Assembly: GCF_014650175.1 (NCBI RefSeq)
Contig: NZ_BMUL01000005.1
Coordinates: forward strand, 81,968 to 145,967
DNA: 64,000 nt
Reading direction: 5' to 3'
DNA from: Streptomyces termitum
Lineage (GTDB): Bacteria > Actinomycetota > Actinomycetes > Streptomycetales > Streptomycetaceae
A program made the position numbers and the translations under genes. This document shows, piece by piece, positions 56,092 through 64,000 of this stretch (position 1 is the stretch's first letter; each line of letters starts with the position of its first letter). The notes below the pieces were generated by a model that was given only the letters and a program-made list of their open reading frames with translations, made no database searches and was not told the DNA's origin.

Positions 56092-57699
56092 CTACTCGGC
56101 GCGCAGCATCGCCTCGACCCCGGCGCGGACCTCGTCGGTGGCGAGGCCGCGGATGGTCAGGGTGGTGCGGCGGCGCAGCACGTCGTCGGCGGTCTCGGCC
56201 CATTCGTGGTCGCGGGCGTAGGCGACCTGGGCCCAGATCTCCGGCGCGTCCGGGTGTATCCGGCGGGCCAGCTCGGGGTTCTCGTTCGCCATGCGCGCGA
56301 TGTCGAAGGAGAGCGAGCCGTAGTGGGTGGCGAGGTGCCGGGCGGTGTCGGCGGCCATCCGGGGGCCGGGGGCCGGGCCGTCGACGAGGAGGCGGTGGGC
56401 GACCGCGTTCGGGTTGGCGACGCCGGGCAGCGGGAGCCGCTTGGGGAGCGCGGAGACCGGCTCGTGGTCCTCGCCGAGCGGGTGGCCCGGCAGCGACTCC
56501 AGCTTCTTCATGACGGTGCGGCCGATGTGCCGGAAGGTGGTCCACTTGCCGCCGGCCACCGACAGCATCCCGCCGCGGCCCTCGGTGACGACGGTCTCGC
56601 GCTTGGCCTTGGAGGTGTCGCCGGGGCCGCCGGGGAGCACCCGCAGGCCCGCGAAGGAGTACGTGATCAGGTCGCGCGAGAGCTGCTGGTCGCGGACGGA
56701 GAAGGCGGCCTCGTCCAGGATCTGGGCGGTGTCCTTCTCGGTGACCGCGACCTCGCCCGGGTCGCCCTCGTACTCCTCGTCGGTGGTGCCGAGCAGGAGC
56801 ATGTCCTCCCAGGGGAGGGCGAAGGTGATCCGGTACTTGTCGATCGGGGTGGCGAGCGCGGCCTTCCACGGGGAGGTCCGCTTCAGGACCAGGTGGGCGC
56901 CCTTGGAGAGGCGGATGGAGGGGGCCGCGTTCGGGTCCTCCATCTTCCGCAGGTGGTCGACCCAGGGGCCGGTGGCGTTGAGGACGAGCCGGGCGGTGGT
57001 GCCGAACTCGGTGCCGTCGGTCCGGTCGCGCAGCTCGGCGCCGGTGACCCGGCCCCGGGTGAAGCGCAGGCCGGTGACCTCGGCGTGGTTGAGGACGACG
57101 GCGCCGGCGTCGACGGCCGCGCGGACCGTCATGAGCGCCATCCGGGCGTCGTTCATCTGGTCGTCGCCGTAGACGGCGACCGCCTTGAGGTTCTCGGTGC
57201 GCAGCTCGGGCACGTCCTGGGCCGCGCGGGCGGGGGAGAGGAGGTGGCCGACGCCGTCGCCGAAGGCGGAGAGGGCGGAGTACGCGAAGACCCCGGCGCC
57301 CAGCTTGGCGGCGCCGTGCGGGCCGCCCTTGTAGACGGGCAGGTAGAAGGTGAGCGGGTTGGCCAGGTGCGGGGCGACCTGGCGGGAGACGGCGCGCCGC
57401 TCGAAGTGGTTCTCGGCGACCAGCTTGACCGCGCCGGTCTGCAGGTAGCGCAGGCCGCCGTGGAGGAGCTTGGAGGAGGCGGAGGAGGTGGCGCCGGCGA
57501 AGTCGCCGGCGTCCACCAGGGCCACCCGCAGACCGGCCTGGGCGGCGTGCCAGGCGGTGGAGATGCCCAGGATGCCGCCGCCGACGACGAGGAGGTCGTA
57601 CGTCGCCCGGGAGAGCTGCTCTCTGGTCTCGGCGCGGGTCGGGAGGGAGCCCGCGGCCGGGCGGGTGCCGAGGGCGGGGACGGTCTGCGGGGTGGTCAT
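56092..57699 (-). CDS. glpD: Glycerol-3-phosphate dehydrogenase (aerobic, FAD)
   Basis: Oxidises sn-glycerol 3-phosphate to dihydroxyacetone phosphate at the membrane, passing electrons to quinone. The 535-residue protein has the FAD motif VVGGGILGIS (residues 38-47), SSASSKLLHGGLRYLQ, and a late GGKWTTFRHIGRTVM, all typical. It is the last gene of the glpF-glpK-glpD operon; glpK ends 19 bp upstream. Expression should follow glycerol through GylR. Confidence 0.96.
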   Translation of the reverse strand: MTTPQTVPALGTRPAAGSLPTRAETREQLSRATYDLLVVGGGILGISTAWHAAQAGLRVALVDAGDFAGATSSASSKLLHGGLRYLQTGAVKLVAENHFERRAVSRQVAPHLANPLTFYLPVYKGGPHGAAKLGAGVFAYSALSAFGDGVGHLLSPARAAQDVPELRTENLKAVAVYGDDQMNDARMALMTVRAAVDAGAVVLNHAEVTGLRFTRGRVTGAELRDRTDGTEFGTTARLVLNATGPWVDHLRKMEDPNAAPSIRLSKGAHLVLKRTSPWKAALATPIDKYRITFALPWEDMLLLGTTDEEYEGDPGEVAVTEKDTAQILDEAAFSVRDQQLSRDLITYSFAGLRVLPGGPGDTSKAKRETVVTEGRGGMLSVAGGKWTTFRHIGRTVMKKLESLPGHPLGEDHEPVSALPKRLPLPGVANPNAVAHRLLVDGPAPGPRMAADTARHLATHYGSLSFDIARMANENPELARRIHPDAPEIWAQVAYARDHEWAETADDVLRRRTTLTIRGLATDEVRAGVEAMLRAE

Positions 57700-57718
57700 C
57701 TCGGTCTACTCCTCGTCA

Positions 57719-59245
57719 CTACTTCTCTTCTTCGAGCCAGCCCATGGAGCGCTCCACGGCCTTGAGCCAGCTCTTGTACTCGCTGTCGCGCTTGCCGGCG
57801 TCCATGCGGGGCGTCCACTCGGCCGCACGGCGCCAGTTGGCGCGCAGGGCGTCGGTGTCGGGCCAGAAGCCGACGGCGAGGCCGGCGGCGTAGGCGGCAC
57901 CGAGGCAGGTGGTCTCGGCGACCATGGGGCGCACCACGGGCGCGTCCAGGAAGTCCGAGAGGGTCTGCATCAGCAGGTTGTTGGAGGTCATGCCGCCGTC
58001 GACCTTGAGCGCGGTCAGCTCGACGCCGGAGTCCTTCGTCATGGCGTCGGTGATCTCGCGGGTCTGCCAGGCGGTGGCCTCCAGGACGGCACGGGCGATG
58101 TGCGCCTTGGTGACGTACCGGGTGAGGCCGGCGATCACGCCGCGGGCGTCGGAGCGCCAGTACGGGGCGAAGAGGCCGGAGAAGGCGGGGACGAAGTAGG
58201 CGCCGCCGTTGTCCTCGACGGAGGAGGCGAGGGTCTCGATCTCGGCGGCGGACTTGATCAGGCCCATCTGGTCGCGCATCCACTGGACGAGCGAGCCGGT
58301 GACGGCGATGGAGCCCTCCAGCGCGTAGACCGGCTTCTGCTCGCCGATCTGGTAGCCGACGGTGGTCAGCAGCCCGCTGTAGGAGTTGATGATCTTGTCG
58401 CCGGTGTTCATCAGCATGAAGGTGCCGGTGCCGTACGTCGACTTGGCCTCGCCCTCGGCGAAGCAGGTCTGGCCGAAGAGGGCGGCCTGCTGGTCGCCGA
58501 GGGCGGAGGCGACCGGGACGCCGTCGAGGATGCCGCCGCGGACCGTGCCGTACACCTCGGCGGAGGAGCGGATCTCGGGGAGGACGGCGGCCGGGATGTC
58601 CAGCGACTGAAGGATGCGCTCGTCCCAGGCCATCTCGTGGAGGTTCATCAGGAGGGTGCGGGAGGCGTTGGTGACGTCGGTGACGTGGACGCCGCCCGCG
58701 GTGCCGCCGGTGAGGTTCCAGATGACCCAGGAGTCCATGGTGCCGAAGAGGATGTCGCCGCGCTCGGCGCGCTCGCGCAGGCCCTCGATGTTGTCGAGGA
58801 GCCAGCGGACCTTCGGGCCGGAGAAGTAGGAGGCGAGCGGGAGGCCGGTCTCGCGGCGGAAGCGGTCCTGGCCGACGTTGCGGCCGAGCTCCTTGCAGAG
58901 GGCGTCGGTGCGGGTGTCCTGCCAGACGAGCGCGTTGTGCACGGGCTCGCCGGTGTTCTTGTCCCACATCAGCGTGGTCTCGCGCTGGTTGGTGATGCCG
59001 ATGGCCTTGACGTCGGCGGCGGTGATGCCGGCCTTGACGATGGCGCCGGCGACGACCTCCTGGACGTTGGTCCAGATCTCGGTGGCGTCGTGCTCGACCC
59101 AGCCCGGCTTCGGGAAGATCTGCTCGTGCTCCTTCTGGTCGACCGAGACGATCCGGCCGTCCTTGTCGAAGACGATGCAGCGGGACGAGGTGGTGCCCTG
59201 GTCGATGGCGGCGATGAAGGGGCCGGCGGTGTGGGCGTCGGTCAC
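57719..59245 (-). CDS. glpK: Glycerol kinase
   Basis: Phosphorylates glycerol with ATP to glycerol 3-phosphate. The 508-residue FGGY-family enzyme has [16 protein letters not shown] for phosphate binding, [14 protein letters not shown], and [18 protein letters not shown]. The GTG start at 59245 has TTGGAG upstream. It is the middle gene of the operon, 62 bp after glpF. Confidence 0.97.
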   Translation of the reverse strand: MTDAHTAGPFIAAIDQGTTSSRCIVFDKDGRIVSVDQKEHEQIFPKPGWVEHDATEIWTNVQEVVAGAIVKAGITAADVKAIGITNQRETTLMWDKNTGEPVHNALVWQDTRTDALCKELGRNVGQDRFRRETGLPLASYFSGPKVRWLLDNIEGLRERAERGDILFGTMDSWVIWNLTGGTAGGVHVTDVTNASRTLLMNLHEMAWDERILQSLDIPAAVLPEIRSSAEVYGTVRGGILDGVPVASALGDQQAALFGQTCFAEGEAKSTYGTGTFMLMNTGDKIINSYSGLLTTVGYQIGEQKPVYALEGSIAVTGSLVQWMRDQMGLIKSAAEIETLASSVEDNGGAYFVPAFSGLFAPYWRSDARGVIAGLTRYVTKAHIARAVLEATAWQTREITDAMTKDSGVELTALKVDGGMTSNNLLMQTLSDFLDAPVVRPMVAETTCLGAAYAAGLAVGFWPDTDALRANWRRAAEWTPRMDAGKRDSEYKSWLKAVERSMGWLEEEK

Positions 59246-59307
59246 GGTGTGCTCCAAGGGAAGGCGGGGAGGGACGGCTCGGGGCCCCGGTGGCGGGCCC
59301 GTACGGC

Positions 59308-60066
59308 TCAGGCGAACGCGAGGTTGTAGATACCCGCGGCGAGGGCGCCGCCGACCAGCGGGCCGGCGATCGGGATCCAGGCGTAGCCCCAGTCGGAGCC
59401 GCCCTTGTTCGGGAGGGGCAGCAGTGCGTGCACGATACGCGGGCCGAGGTCGCGCGCCGGGTTGATCGCGTAGCCGGTCGGGCCGCCGAGCGAGAGGCCG
59501 ATGGAGACCACGACGAAGGCCGTGATGAGGGCGCCGAGCGGGCCGAGGCCCTTGCCGCTGTCGTTGAGGCCCTGCGTGAGCACGGCCAGGACCAGGACGA
59601 CGGTGCCGATGATCTCGGTGGCGAGGTTCTGCCAGGTGTTCCGGATCTCGGGGCCGGTGGAGAAGATCCCGAGGACCGGGCCGGGGCCCTCGATCGGCTT
59701 GTCGCCGATGGTCTCCGGGTCGGTGAGGTGGGCCCGGAACTGGCCGTAGTAGGCGACCCAGACGAGCGCGGCGCCGATCATCGCGCCGAGCAGCTGGCCG
59801 GCGAGGTAGACCGGGACGTCGCCGAAGGAGCCGTCCTTGATCGCGATGCCGAGGGTGACGGCGGGGTTCAGATGGGCGCCGGAGAGGGAAGCGGTCATGT
59901 AGACCGCCGTCATGACGGCGAAGCCCCACCCGAAGGTGATCGCCAGCCAGCCCGCGCCGCGGGCCTTGGAGCTCTTGAGCGTCACGGCGGCACAGACGCC
60001 GCCGCCGAGAAGAATGAGTACGGCGGTACCGATGGTCTCGCCGAGGAAGATGTCGGAGCTGGACAC
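59308..60066 (-). CDS. glpF: Glycerol uptake facilitator (aquaglyceroporin)
   Basis: The 252-residue MIP channel has six helices and both pore motifs, HLNPAVTLG and [10 protein letters not shown]. The Asp after the second NPA is characteristic of glycerol channels. The GTG at 60066 has AAGGAG upstream; a longer reading to 60168 lacks one. First gene of the glp operon. Confidence 0.96.
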   Translation of the reverse strand: MSSSDIFLGETIGTAVLILLGGGVCAAVTLKSSKARGAGWLAITFGWGFAVMTAVYMTASLSGAHLNPAVTLGIAIKDGSFGDVPVYLAGQLLGAMIGAALVWVAYYGQFRAHLTDPETIGDKPIEGPGPVLGIFSTGPEIRNTWQNLATEIIGTVVLVLAVLTQGLNDSGKGLGPLGALITAFVVVSIGLSLGGPTGYAINPARDLGPRIVHALLPLPNKGGSDWGYAWIPIAGPLVGGALAAGIYNLAFA

Positions 60067-60168
60067 CCGCGACTCCTTTGTCCTTCGTCCAGGGGAAGGC
60101 GGATTCCCGGTTCGTCCGGGTGGTCCGCGCCCTCGTGTGAGGGCGTCCACGGCCCTGGGCACTGCCAC

Positions 60169-60174
60169 ACTCTA
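60169..60174 (-). promoter_or_regulatory. -10 box of the glpF-glpK-glpD operon
   Basis: On the minus strand TAGAGT lies about 100 bp before the glpF start and 22 bp downstream of the GylR-like palindrome. The -35 region is weak (no TTGAC match at 17 bp), consistent with a regulated promoter. Confidence 0.45.
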
Positions 60175-60195
60175 GCGCGTAATGCCGTTAAGTGT

Positions 60196-60208
60196 TCGGC
60201 AATGCCGA
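60196..60208. promoter_or_regulatory. Candidate GylR operator at the glp operon
   Basis: TCGGCAATGCCGA is a perfect 6-bp inverted repeat around one base. GTGTTCGGCAATGCCGA matches, with three differences, the sequence before gylR (reverse complement of 61263-61279). GylR is known to bind both promoters in S. coelicolor. Confidence 0.72.
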
Positions 60209-60260
60209 CCGATGAACGGAAGTTTTGCCCCGGGGTTCACCGTGCGTCAAGGGTCCGGGA

Positions 60261-60301
60261 AACGAAAAACCCGCCGATGACGGGATCGTTACCGACGGGT
60301 T
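60261..60301 (-). terminator. Rho-independent terminator of gylR
   Basis: On the minus strand AACCCGTCGGT pairs with ATCGGCGGGTT (11 pairs, two G-U) and is followed by TTTTCGTTT. It lies about 155 bp beyond the gylR stop and before the glp promoter, so gylR and glpF are separate transcripts. This is the most classical terminator in the window because it has a T-run. Confidence 0.8.
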
Positions 60302-60456
60302 CTCGCTGGTACGGGGCGACTCACCGACCGTGCTCGCGGAGGCGCGGCGGGCCGGGGCGCGCGGGCGCGCCGGTCCTGCGCGCGGGGGTGCCCGCCTCTG
60401 TGCGCGGGAGGGCGCGCGGGTCCTGCGCGCGAGGGCTCGTACGGCCCCGCGCGGAG
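60302..60456. other. Non-coding GC-rich stretch after gylR with a 13-bp direct repeat
   Basis: GGTCCTGCGCGCG occurs at 60372-60384 and again at 60419-60431 in a region of GCGCG-rich sequence. With the glp promoter and terminator it makes up a 390-bp gene-free gap (60067-60456). No coding frame is supported. Confidence 0.55.
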
Positions 60457-61221
60457 TCAGAAGCGGCCCGCCCCCAGGTCGCGGGAGACCGCCCGCGCGC
60501 AGTCCCGCACCGCCGCCACCAGCTCCGGCCGCAGCTCCCCGGCCGGGCACAGCCGCTCCACCGCGCCCGTCACCGCCACCGCGCCGACCGGCATCCGCCG
60601 CCGGTCGTGGATCGGCGCCGCCACCGACGCCACGCCCTCCCAGGTCTCCTCCACGTCCGCCGCCCAGCCGCGCGCCCGGGTCAGGTCGAGCAGCGACTCG
60701 AAGTCGCCGAGCCCCGTCACCGTCCGGGGTGTGAACGGCTCGCGCTCCACCTCCAGGGCCTCGCTGTGCGCCACCGGGTCGTACGCCGACAGCACCTTGC
60801 CCAGGGCCGTGGAGTGCAGCGGCTGCATCGCCCCCACCTCCAGCACCTGGCGGCTGTCGTCCGGGCGGAAGACGTGGTGCACGATCAGCACGCCCCGCTG
60901 GTGCAGCACCCCCAGGTGCACGCTCTCGCCGCTGGACCGCGCCAGGTCGTCCGTCCACACCAGGGCCCGCGCCCGCAGCTCGTGCACGTCCAGGTAGCTG
61001 TTGCCCAGCCGCAGCAGCTCGGCCCCCAGCTGGTACCGCCCCGAGGGCGCGTCCTGCTCCACGAAGCCCTCCGCCTGGAGGGTGCGCAGGATGCCGTGGG
61101 CGGTCCCCTTGGCGAGCCCCAGTGACGACGCGATGTCGGACAGGCCCAGCCGGCGCTCGCCGCCCGCGAGCAGTCGCAGCATGGCCGCCGCCCGTTCAAG
61201 CGACTGGATGTTCTTCGCCAT
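60457..61221 (-). CDS. gylR: IclR family glycerol operon regulator GylR
   Basis: The 254-residue protein has an IclR winged helix (LGLSDIASSLGLAKGTAHGILRTLQAEGFVEQD, about residues 26-59) and an effector domain with LHSTALGKVLSAYDP and VGAVAVTGAVERL. It is nearly identical, from memory, to S. coelicolor GylR, which represses the glycerol operon and itself until glycerol (phosphate) is present. It lies immediately upstream of glpFKD on the same strand, separated by a terminator. Matching palindromes occur at both promoters. Confidence 0.96.
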   Translation of the reverse strand: MAKNIQSLERAAAMLRLLAGGERRLGLSDIASSLGLAKGTAHGILRTLQAEGFVEQDAPSGRYQLGAELLRLGNSYLDVHELRARALVWTDDLARSSGESVHLGVLHQRGVLIVHHVFRPDDSRQVLEVGAMQPLHSTALGKVLSAYDPVAHSEALEVEREPFTPRTVTGLGDFESLLDLTRARGWAADVEETWEGVASVAAPIHDRRRMPVGAVAVTGAVERLCPAGELRPELVAAVRDCARAVSRDLGAGRF

Positions 61222-61262
61222 CGCCCGGTCCTTCTCCCTCGTGCCCTCGCACGCATACCGCT

Positions 61263-61297
61263 GTTCGACAATGCTGAACACTATCGGTCGATGCCGA
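61263..61297. promoter_or_regulatory. Candidate GylR autoregulatory site
   Basis: GTTCGACAATGCTGAAC (61263-61279) is an imperfect palindrome matching the glp site. A second one, TCGGTCGATGCCGA (61284-61297), follows five bases later. Both are 42-76 bp upstream of gylR. Confidence 0.65.
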
Positions 61298-61479
61298 CCT
61301 TGCCTCGCATCTGACAGTGTCGTCGAAGAAGGGGCCGTACCGGGAGTACCCGCACCCAGGATGCCGTCCGTCCCGTGGGACGCCGTGTCCACCCCGGCCG
61401 AACCCCGGTTACTCTGGCCCCGTGCACCCTGTGCCCAGGGCGCAAAGCCGACAGCCGTCGCATCCCAGGGAGTCCCTTC

Positions 61480-64000
61480 ATGGCCTCGTCGCCGTCCCCG
61501 TCCGCCTCCGCCGACAGCCGGAGCCGCGCCGCCGCGCTCCGCGAGGCACTCGCCACCCGTGTCGTCGTCGCCGACGGAGCCATGGGAACCATGCTCCAGG
61601 CCCAGGACCCCACCCTTGAGGACTTCGAGAACCTCGAAGGCTGCAACGAGATCCTCAGCCTGACCCGGCCCGACATCGTCGCCTCCGTCCACCGCGAGTA
61701 CTTCGCCGCGGGCGTGGACTGCGTCGAGACCAACACCTTCGGCGCCAACCACGCCGCCCTGGGCGAGTACGACATCGCCCACCGGGTCCACGAGCTCTCC
61801 GAGGCCGGCGCCCGCGTCGCCCGCGAGGTCGCCGACGAGTTCACCGCCGCCGACGGCCGCCAGCGCTGGGTCCTCGGCTCCATCGGCCCCGGCACCAAGC
61901 TGCCGACCCTCGGCCACGCCCCGTACACGGTCCTGCGCGACGCCTACCAGCAGAACGCCGAGGGGCTCCTCACCGGCGGCGCCGACGCCCTGATCGTCGA
62001 GACCACCCAGGACCTGCTCCAGACGAAGGCGTCGGTCATCGGCGCCCGCCGCGCCCTCGAAGCCCTCGGCGCGGACGTGCCGCTCATCGTCTCCGTCACG
62101 GTGGAGACCACCGGCACGATGCTGCTCGGTTCGGAGATCGGCGCGGCCCTGACGGCGCTGGAGCCGCTGGGCATCGACATGATCGGCCTGAACTGCGCCA
62201 CCGGCCCGGCCGAGATGAGCGAGCACCTGCGCTACCTCGCCCGCCACTCCCGCGTCCCGCTGTCGGTGATGCCCAACGCGGGCCTGCCCGTCCTCACCTC
62301 CGACGGCGCCCACTACCCGCTCTCCCCGGCCGAACTCGCCGACGCCCAGGAGAACTTCGTCCGCGACTACGGCCTCTCCCTCGTCGGCGGCTGCTGCGGT
62401 ACGACCCCCGAGCACCTGCGCCAGGTCGTCGAGCGGGTCAAGGACCTCACGCCCGCCGTCCGCGAGCCCCGCCCCGAGCCGGGCGCCGCCTCCCTCTACC
62501 AGACCGTCCCGTTCCGGCAGGACACCTCGTACCTGGCGATCGGGGAGCGGACGAACGCGAACGGTTCGAAGAAGTTCCGCGAGGCCATGCTGGAGGGCCG
62601 GTGGGACGACTGCGTGGAGATGGCGCGGGACCAGATCCGCGAGGGCGCGCACATGCTGGACCTGTGCGTGGACTACGTGGGCCGTGACGGCGTCGCGGAC
62701 ATGGAGGAGTTGGCGGGGCGGTTCGCGACCGCCTCGACGCTGCCGATCGTGCTGGACTCGACCGAGGTGCCCGTCCTGCGGGCCGGTCTGGAGAAGCTCG
62801 GCGGGCGCGCCGTCCTGAACTCGGTGAACTACGAGGACGGCGACGGGCCCGACTCCCGCTTCGCCAAGGTCACCGCACTGGCCCAGGAGCACGGCGCCGC
62901 CCTCATCGCCCTCACGATCGACGAGGAGGGCCAGGCCCGTACCGCGGAGAAGAAGGTCGAGATCGCCGAGCGGATCATCGACGACCTCACCGGCAACTGG
63001 GGGATCCGCGAGTCGGACATCCTCATCGACACGCTGACCTTCACGATCTGCACCGGTCAGGAGGAGTCGCGCAAGGACGGCGTCGCCACCATCGAGGCGA
63101 TCCGCGAGCTGAAGCGCCGGCATCCCGAGGTGCAGACGACGCTCGGCCTGTCGAACATCTCCTTCGGCCTCAACCCGGCCGCCCGCATCCTGCTGAACTC
63201 GGTCTTCCTCGACGAGTGCGTGAAGGCGGGCCTCGACTCCGCGATCGTCCACGCCTCCAAGATCCTCCCCATCGCCCGCTTCGACGAGGAGCAGGTCACC
63301 ACCGCCCTCGACCTCATCCACGACCGGCGGCGCGAGGGCTACGACCCGCTCCAGAAGCTGATGGCCCTCTTCGAGGGCGCCACGACCAAGTCCCTCAAGG
63401 CGGGCAAGGCCGAGGAGCTGGCGGCGCTGCCCCTGGAGGAGCGGCTCAAGCGGCGGATCATCGACGGCGAGAAGAACGGCCTGGAGGCCGACCTCGACGA
63501 GGCCCTGACCACCACCCCGGCCCTCGACATCGTCAACAACACGCTCCTCGACGGGATGAAGACGGTCGGTGAGCTGTTCGGTTCGGGGCAGATGCAGCTG
63601 CCGTTCGTGCTCCAGTCGGCCGAGGTGATGAAGACCGCGGTGGCGCACCTGGAGCCGCACATGGAGAAGTCGGACGCGGACGGCAAGGGCACGATCGTGC
63701 TCGCGACCGTCCGCGGCGACGTCCACGACATCGGCAAGAACCTGGTGGACATCATCCTGTCCAACAACGGCTACAACGTGGTGAACATCGGCATCAAGCA
63801 GCCGGTGTCCGCGATCCTGGAGGCGGCCGAGGAGCACCGGGCCGACGTCATCGGCATGTCGGGTCTGCTGGTGAAGTCCACGGTGATCATGAAGGAGAAC
63901 CTGGAGGAGCTCAACCAGCGCGAGCTGGCCGCGAAGTACCCGGTCATCCTCGGCGGCGCCGCCCTGACCCGGGCCTACGTCGAACAGGACCTCCACGAGA
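61480..64000 (+). CDS. metH: Methionine synthase, cobalamin-dependent, 3' end missing
   Basis: Transfers methyl from 5-methyltetrahydrofolate to homocysteine through cobalamin. About 840 codons are inside the window; the activation domain is cut off. The homocysteine-binding barrel has zinc ligands Cys239 and Cys305-Cys306 (GGCCGTTPEH). The folate-binding domain spans roughly residues 350-640 and begins IGERTNANGSKKF. The cobalamin domain has DVHDIGKN (Asp747, His749, Gly752), with His749 as cobalt ligand. AGGGAG precedes the ATG. It is divergent from gylR across 258 bp; no SAH or cobalamin riboswitch was recognised there. Confidence 0.97.
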   Translation, partial: MASSPSPSASADSRSRAAALREALATRVVVADGAMGTMLQAQDPTLEDFENLEGCNEILSLTRPDIVASVHREYFAAGVDCVETNTFGANHAALGEYDIAHRVHELSEAGARVAREVADEFTAADGRQRWVLGSIGPGTKLPTLGHAPYTVLRDAYQQNAEGLLTGGADALIVETTQDLLQTKASVIGARRALEALGADVPLIVSVTVETTGTMLLGSEIGAALTALEPLGIDMIGLNCATGPAEMSEHLRYLARHSRVPLSVMPNAGLPVLTSDGAHYPLSPAELADAQENFVRDYGLSLVGGCCGTTPEHLRQVVERVKDLTPAVREPRPEPGAASLYQTVPFRQDTSYLAIGERTNANGSKKFREAMLEGRWDDCVEMARDQIREGAHMLDLCVDYVGRDGVADMEELAGRFATASTLPIVLDSTEVPVLRAGLEKLGGRAVLNSVNYEDGDGPDSRFAKVTALAQEHGAALIALTIDEEGQARTAEKKVEIAERIIDDLTGNWGIRESDILIDTLTFTICTGQEESRKDGVATIEAIRELKRRHPEVQTTLGLSNISFGLNPAARILLNSVFLDECVKAGLDSAIVHASKILPIARFDEEQVTTALDLIHDRRREGYDPLQKLMALFEGATTKSLKAGKAEELAALPLEERLKRRIIDGEKNGLEADLDEALTTTPALDIVNNTLLDGMKTVGELFGSGQMQLPFVLQSAEVMKTAVAHLEPHMEKSDADGKGTIVLATVRGDVHDIGKNLVDIILSNNGYNVVNIGIKQPVSAILEAAEEHRADVIGMSGLLVKSTVIMKENLEELNQRELAAKYPVILGGAALTRAYVEQDLHE

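Noticed and set aside
61298..61479. SAH or cobalamin riboswitch in the metH leader
   Set aside because: Such elements can precede methionine-cycle genes in actinobacteria, but neither the SAH-riboswitch core nor a cobalamin B12-box was found in this leader. A TACTCT box near 61410 suggests a short leader.
60457..63996. A continuous minus-strand open frame of 1179 codons antisense to metH and fused to gylR
   Set aside because: Only the last 254 codons match a protein (GylR with its own start and ribosome site). The rest is antisense to metH and has the Val/Gly/Asp-rich composition of GC-skewed shadow frames.

Overview
The window is a stretch of high-GC actinobacterial chromosome, almost certainly Streptomyces. 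Signs of this are strong GC bias at third codon positions, GTG starts, many probable leaderless genes, chaplins, mycothiol genes, the gylR-glpFKD cluster and families restricted to this group (DUF3090, SCO1664 family, DUF5703). No insertion sequence, prophage, CRISPR array or integrase was seen, so this looks like core chromosome. Both ends are cut inside genes: a type ISP-like gene on the left and metH on the right.

Layout. 1-3200: ISP-like protein, a GntR/UTRA regulator and hmgA (tyrosine catabolism). 3672-8632: an operon of unknown function encoding a membrane-anchored beta-helix protein, a cupredoxin-like lipoprotein, a polytopic membrane protein and a TetR regulator. 8825-11775: a CitMHS citrate transporter, then a secreted protein overlapping a class F sortase gene. 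12020-20555: aldehyde and alcohol dehydrogenases, an EamA exporter, an ArsR regulator, a TetR/acyl-CoA dehydrogenase divergon, YiaA, a TetR/MaoC pair and soxR. 20646-29070: an unknown zinc-ribbon protein, a NamZ-like enzyme, an SDR/TetR/acyl-CoA dehydrogenase/phosphotransferase module, an MBL hydrolase, a quinone oxidoreductase and two DUF202 proteins. 29472-38945: Nudix, a TetR plus 20-beta-HSD-like SDR divergent from an FAD dehydrogenase, the gluconate genes, mycothiol-dependent formaldehyde detoxification and a pseudouridine synthase. 39034-43022: tRNA-Leu(GAG), an M20 peptidase, two chaplins and small conserved genes. 43107-49776: a RecD2-like protein lacking its ATPase motifs, aldo/keto reductase, F420-type oxidoreductase, ferritin-like protein and CorA. 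49871-54709: the mshC neighbourhood of mycothiol synthesis. 54852-64000: a luciferase-like oxidoreductase, glpD-glpK-glpF with gylR, and metH.

How the genes connect. Several regulators can be paired with candidate operators because the same short sequence occurs at two promoters. A 19-base site lies before the aldehyde dehydrogenase gene and in the TetR/acyl-CoA dehydrogenase divergon. An identical 17-mer precedes a TetR gene and the MaoC gene. A related palindrome precedes the SDR and the phosphotransferase/acyl-CoA dehydrogenase operon. Palindromes also lie in the hmgA, gluconate, glycerol and FAD-dehydrogenase promoters. Mycothiol synthesis (mshC) and use (mscR) are both present.

The least explained loci are the beta-helix/cupredoxin/membrane operon (3672-8632), the ATPase-dead RecD2-like protein (43107-45566), and the conserved but poorly understood genes beside mshC. 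All calls come from reading the sequence and from family knowledge; no database search was run.
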